DNA from: Monilinia fructicola
Lineage: Eukaryota; Ascomycota; Leotiomycetes; Helotiales; Sclerotiniaceae
Length of the DNA stretch: 64,000 bases
Direction of reading: 5' to 3'
Assembly (NCBI GenBank): GCA_008692225.1
Contig: VICG01000009.1
Span: forward strand, 2,379,001 to 2,443,000
Below the pieces are notes generated by a model. That model was given only the letters and a program-made list of their open reading frames with translations. It was not told the origin of the DNA and ran no database searches. Positions within the stretch are counted from its first letter, which is position 1. Every line of letters starts with the position of its first letter. Of this stretch, positions 61,577 through 64,000 are shown piece by piece. Position numbers and translations under genes: made by a program.

Positions 61577-63035
61577 AAAGAATAGGCAGAATTTGGTAAC
61601 ACAAGAACACAAGGTGGTACGAATTCGGTGAGTTGGTCATAGATTTATATAATAAGGATATTTATATATATACTTGAATATATATATTGTATATTGTATA
61701 TATAATTGTGTTTGAAGTTGCAGGATGTATGTGTGTATGTGTGTATGTGTGTAAATGTATAATTATGTATATGTGAATGTAAATGTATATGTAAATGTAT
61801 ATATTATGTAACTGTAACTGTAACTGTAGATGTATACCTAGGTATGTATGAGCGTATGAGCATCTAAGCGTATGTTACGTATGATGTTTGCATGTACTCG
61901 AGTATATATGTATGATTCAATCGATTGATTGACGAGTGCAGTAACCGCATGAGTGATGAATCTACAATTGTAATCTTACTCGAGTAAAGAGCAATACTGT
62001 AGAACTCCGTGCAGTAATCTTAATGTAATCTTAATATAATCCTCAACTTCTTGAAAATAAGGTTAAGCTGGAGAAACGTGAGATGAAGGGGTATCACCCG
62101 AGAATTTCGGCTTTTCTCCAGATTCTACACTGCTCCGTACAATAACAATCCTCTTCGGTATGACGGACGAGGTTGATAAATCTAGTCATCCCCGAGTTCA
62201 CTGGTGCTTCCAAGTATCTACACGACAGTAAGTAGGCAAGAGAAAGTTACTGGGTAGATCGGGTAGATCTTGAGGTTATGAGAGATGAAGTAGAAGTAAG
62301 GCAAGTTCAAGATGGAAAAGAATGAAAAGGACCATGAAGCATGGAAGAGAGCTAGACCGGGCCTGATCGGTAAAAGATACAGTACCTACTCGAGTACTTA
62401 CCTACCTAGATCGATCCTATACCCAGCTACCTCTCGAACCGGATCTCTTCCCCTCGATGTTTGAACCCAATCATAATACTGAAATGTATTCTCCAAACGC
62501 TCACCAAGACAATTCGTACAGTAATCCTCCTACTCCGTATGCAGCTTATAAGGCTATGATAAATCATTATTTGTCATTTTTTTCTATCCTCTTTCATTCC
62601 CTGAACCCTTTCCAGCGATCCACCAAACCCAAAAAAAGAAGAACCGCTGGTCATGTATTTGTGTTCTCTTCGGTCTTGAGCATCTCCCTAACCTTCTAAT
62701 CTCAAAGCCTGAACCTTGTGAAGATCTAGTCCACGTACAAAGTACCAGTCGTACCAGCCATTTGATTTGTGTCGCAGCCAATAGGAGTTCTGGTTGGGCA
62801 ATATACGGTAAATGGAATGAATGCCGCCTTTCCAAATGTCCCATTCTTTCCCCGTTGCTCAGCAGACCGATTGAAATTCCATCACAAAAGAATCCTGTCT
62901 CAAGTATCGTTATGTGTCTTGAGAGGGGGAAAAAGAAGAAAGGTCAATCTGGGAAATACCCATTTGCCAATTTTCACTCTTTTTTATGGGCGTAAAAAGA
63001 TGTTTTCATTCATAGGTTGATTAACTGATGCCCTC

Positions 63036-63073
63036 TCACTCCCACTCCCACTCCCACTCCCACTCCCACTCCC
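63036..63073 (-). repeat. (CTCCCA)n array, G-rich on the minus strand
   Basis: Six copies of CTCCCA on the plus strand, giving TGGGAG repeats with G3 runs on the minus strand. Confidence 0.9.
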
Positions 63074-64000
63074 GGCATCACAACTACCGTAAGCATCAAA
63101 TCATCTTTCCTAACCCTACTTTTTGACCTACTCTATCTGAAATAAGACTAGAAGTAATGCAGTAAGCAACGATGATGGCAAAAGAATCGGTATATGACGG
63201 GTGTGTATACTTCACAGGGCTGAAAGACTGTGCTGATTGCTGATTTCTGATTGCATCCTGATGGCCTGAACAAATTAGGGCTGACTGTCAGCATTGAAAA
63301 TCCCATGATGATGCATAATGAAAGGACGAATCATGAAATAGTATTCGTTTAGATGTAGTTTGAGGTTGAAAATTAGGTCAGATGTATCCGAGATCGTGAG
63401 GAATTAAGTGTTTGAGAAAGAAGAAGGAAAGATTTCGAGAAAAATTGAAGGAGTTTTCAAACGGTATCTCTAACATGACGACGACGACTATGATGATGAT
63501 GATGATGATGATCGTGGCTAGAGAAAGCCTAAAAAGCTGGGCAAGATTCTTTTGTCAAGTACAAGATCACCCCCCCTCGGACTTATAGGTTAACATACAT
63601 ACGCGAGCTTTAAAAGTGTATAGCAGCTGCGCGCGAATGGTCAAATCTTCTGCCGGTTAAAATGTAGAGACCGAGGTATTTTCATCTAGTAACTACATTG
63701 ACTGCAACATGAAGTCTAGATCTAACACCGGGGACCAATTCGAAGTTGCATATTTACGAGAAGCTTCAATAGTCGGCAAAAAAAAAGTAAGTCGTGATAT
63801 TGTCTCATATCTGACTATACCACGACGAACAATAGCCACATCATGTAGCCACGAATCTCGAATGGCGAGGGGTGCTTTGTGGCGATAAATGGAGAGCTGA
63901 TAATTGTTTTGCTATTGGACCATGAAGCTGTTCCATTTGATAGGAAAGGATAGCCACTTCACAATCGTCGAATCGTATACTTTTCTCCGAGGGGGCGTTT

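Larger units (their letters stand above)
61123..64000. other. Repeat-rich spacer to window end
   Basis: No supported gene in about 2.9 kb. Contains a GA repeat (61338-61362), ATGG/ATGA tetranucleotide repeats, GTATGT repeats near 61.73 kb, CTCGAG palindromes, the CTCCCA array, and GAT repeats near 63.49 kb. The frame 62457-62699 has no recognisable domain. Confidence 0.45.

Overview
The window looks like nuclear DNA of a filamentous ascomycete. The genes carry short GT-AG introns (mostly 47-100 nt) with CTRAC/CTAAC-like branch points. The recognisable families are typical of Pezizomycotina: an Egh16/GAS-type secreted protein, a SAT4/rhodopsin-like membrane protein, a Zn2Cys6 regulator, choline sulfatase, and STAND/ankyrin and F-box/ankyrin proteins. 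The protein flavour suggests Leotiomycetes, possibly a Botrytis/Sclerotinia relative; that placement is inference from family resemblance, not a measurement. No bacterial-type operon, rRNA, CRISPR array or intact transposon was seen.

Left half (1-34 kb): mostly well-formed genes separated by long non-coding spacers. In order: the 3' end of POT1 (telomere protection); a cohesin SA/Scc3 subunit on the minus strand, head-to-head with a urease accessory protein UreD; a secreted Egh16-like protein whose C-terminus carries repeated GAFEG motifs separated by Lys-Arg sites; a SAT4-like seven-helix protein; an intron-containing tRNA-Ser(CGA); a small membrane protein with one apparent frameshift; a Ser/Thr-rich single-pass membrane protein; the catalytic subunit of DNA polymerase delta; a serine palmitoyltransferase small-subunit-like protein; a rhomboid protease; and a lysine-rich, probably nuclear protein. 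Apart from the 17 kb gene, every recognised left-half gene splices into one clean frame.

Right half (34-64 kb): long spacers rich in microsatellites and strand-asymmetric repeats, holding five accessory genes. These are choline sulfatase, a secreted GPI-type protein, a STAND-like/ankyrin gene, an F-box/ankyrin gene and a Zn2Cys6 transcription factor. All five are interrupted by single or double nucleotide indels, mostly insertions that look like tiny local duplications, while the protein sequence between breaks is well preserved. This is either recent block-wide decay of dispensable genes or a locally poor assembly. The contrast with the clean 3.3 kb polymerase and 3.5 kb cohesin genes is the strongest anomaly in the window.

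Across the intergenic DNA there are strongly over-represented short palindromes sharing TACTC/GAGTA half-sites: TACTCGAGTA (8 exact copies) and TACTCCGTA/TACGGAGTA (7 copies, two forming an 18-bp perfect palindrome). TACCTAGGTA occurs 4 times. None lies inside a gene called here. The genes do not form one pathway; the housekeeping genes (telomere, cohesion, replication, sphingolipid, urease maturation) are simply neighbours.
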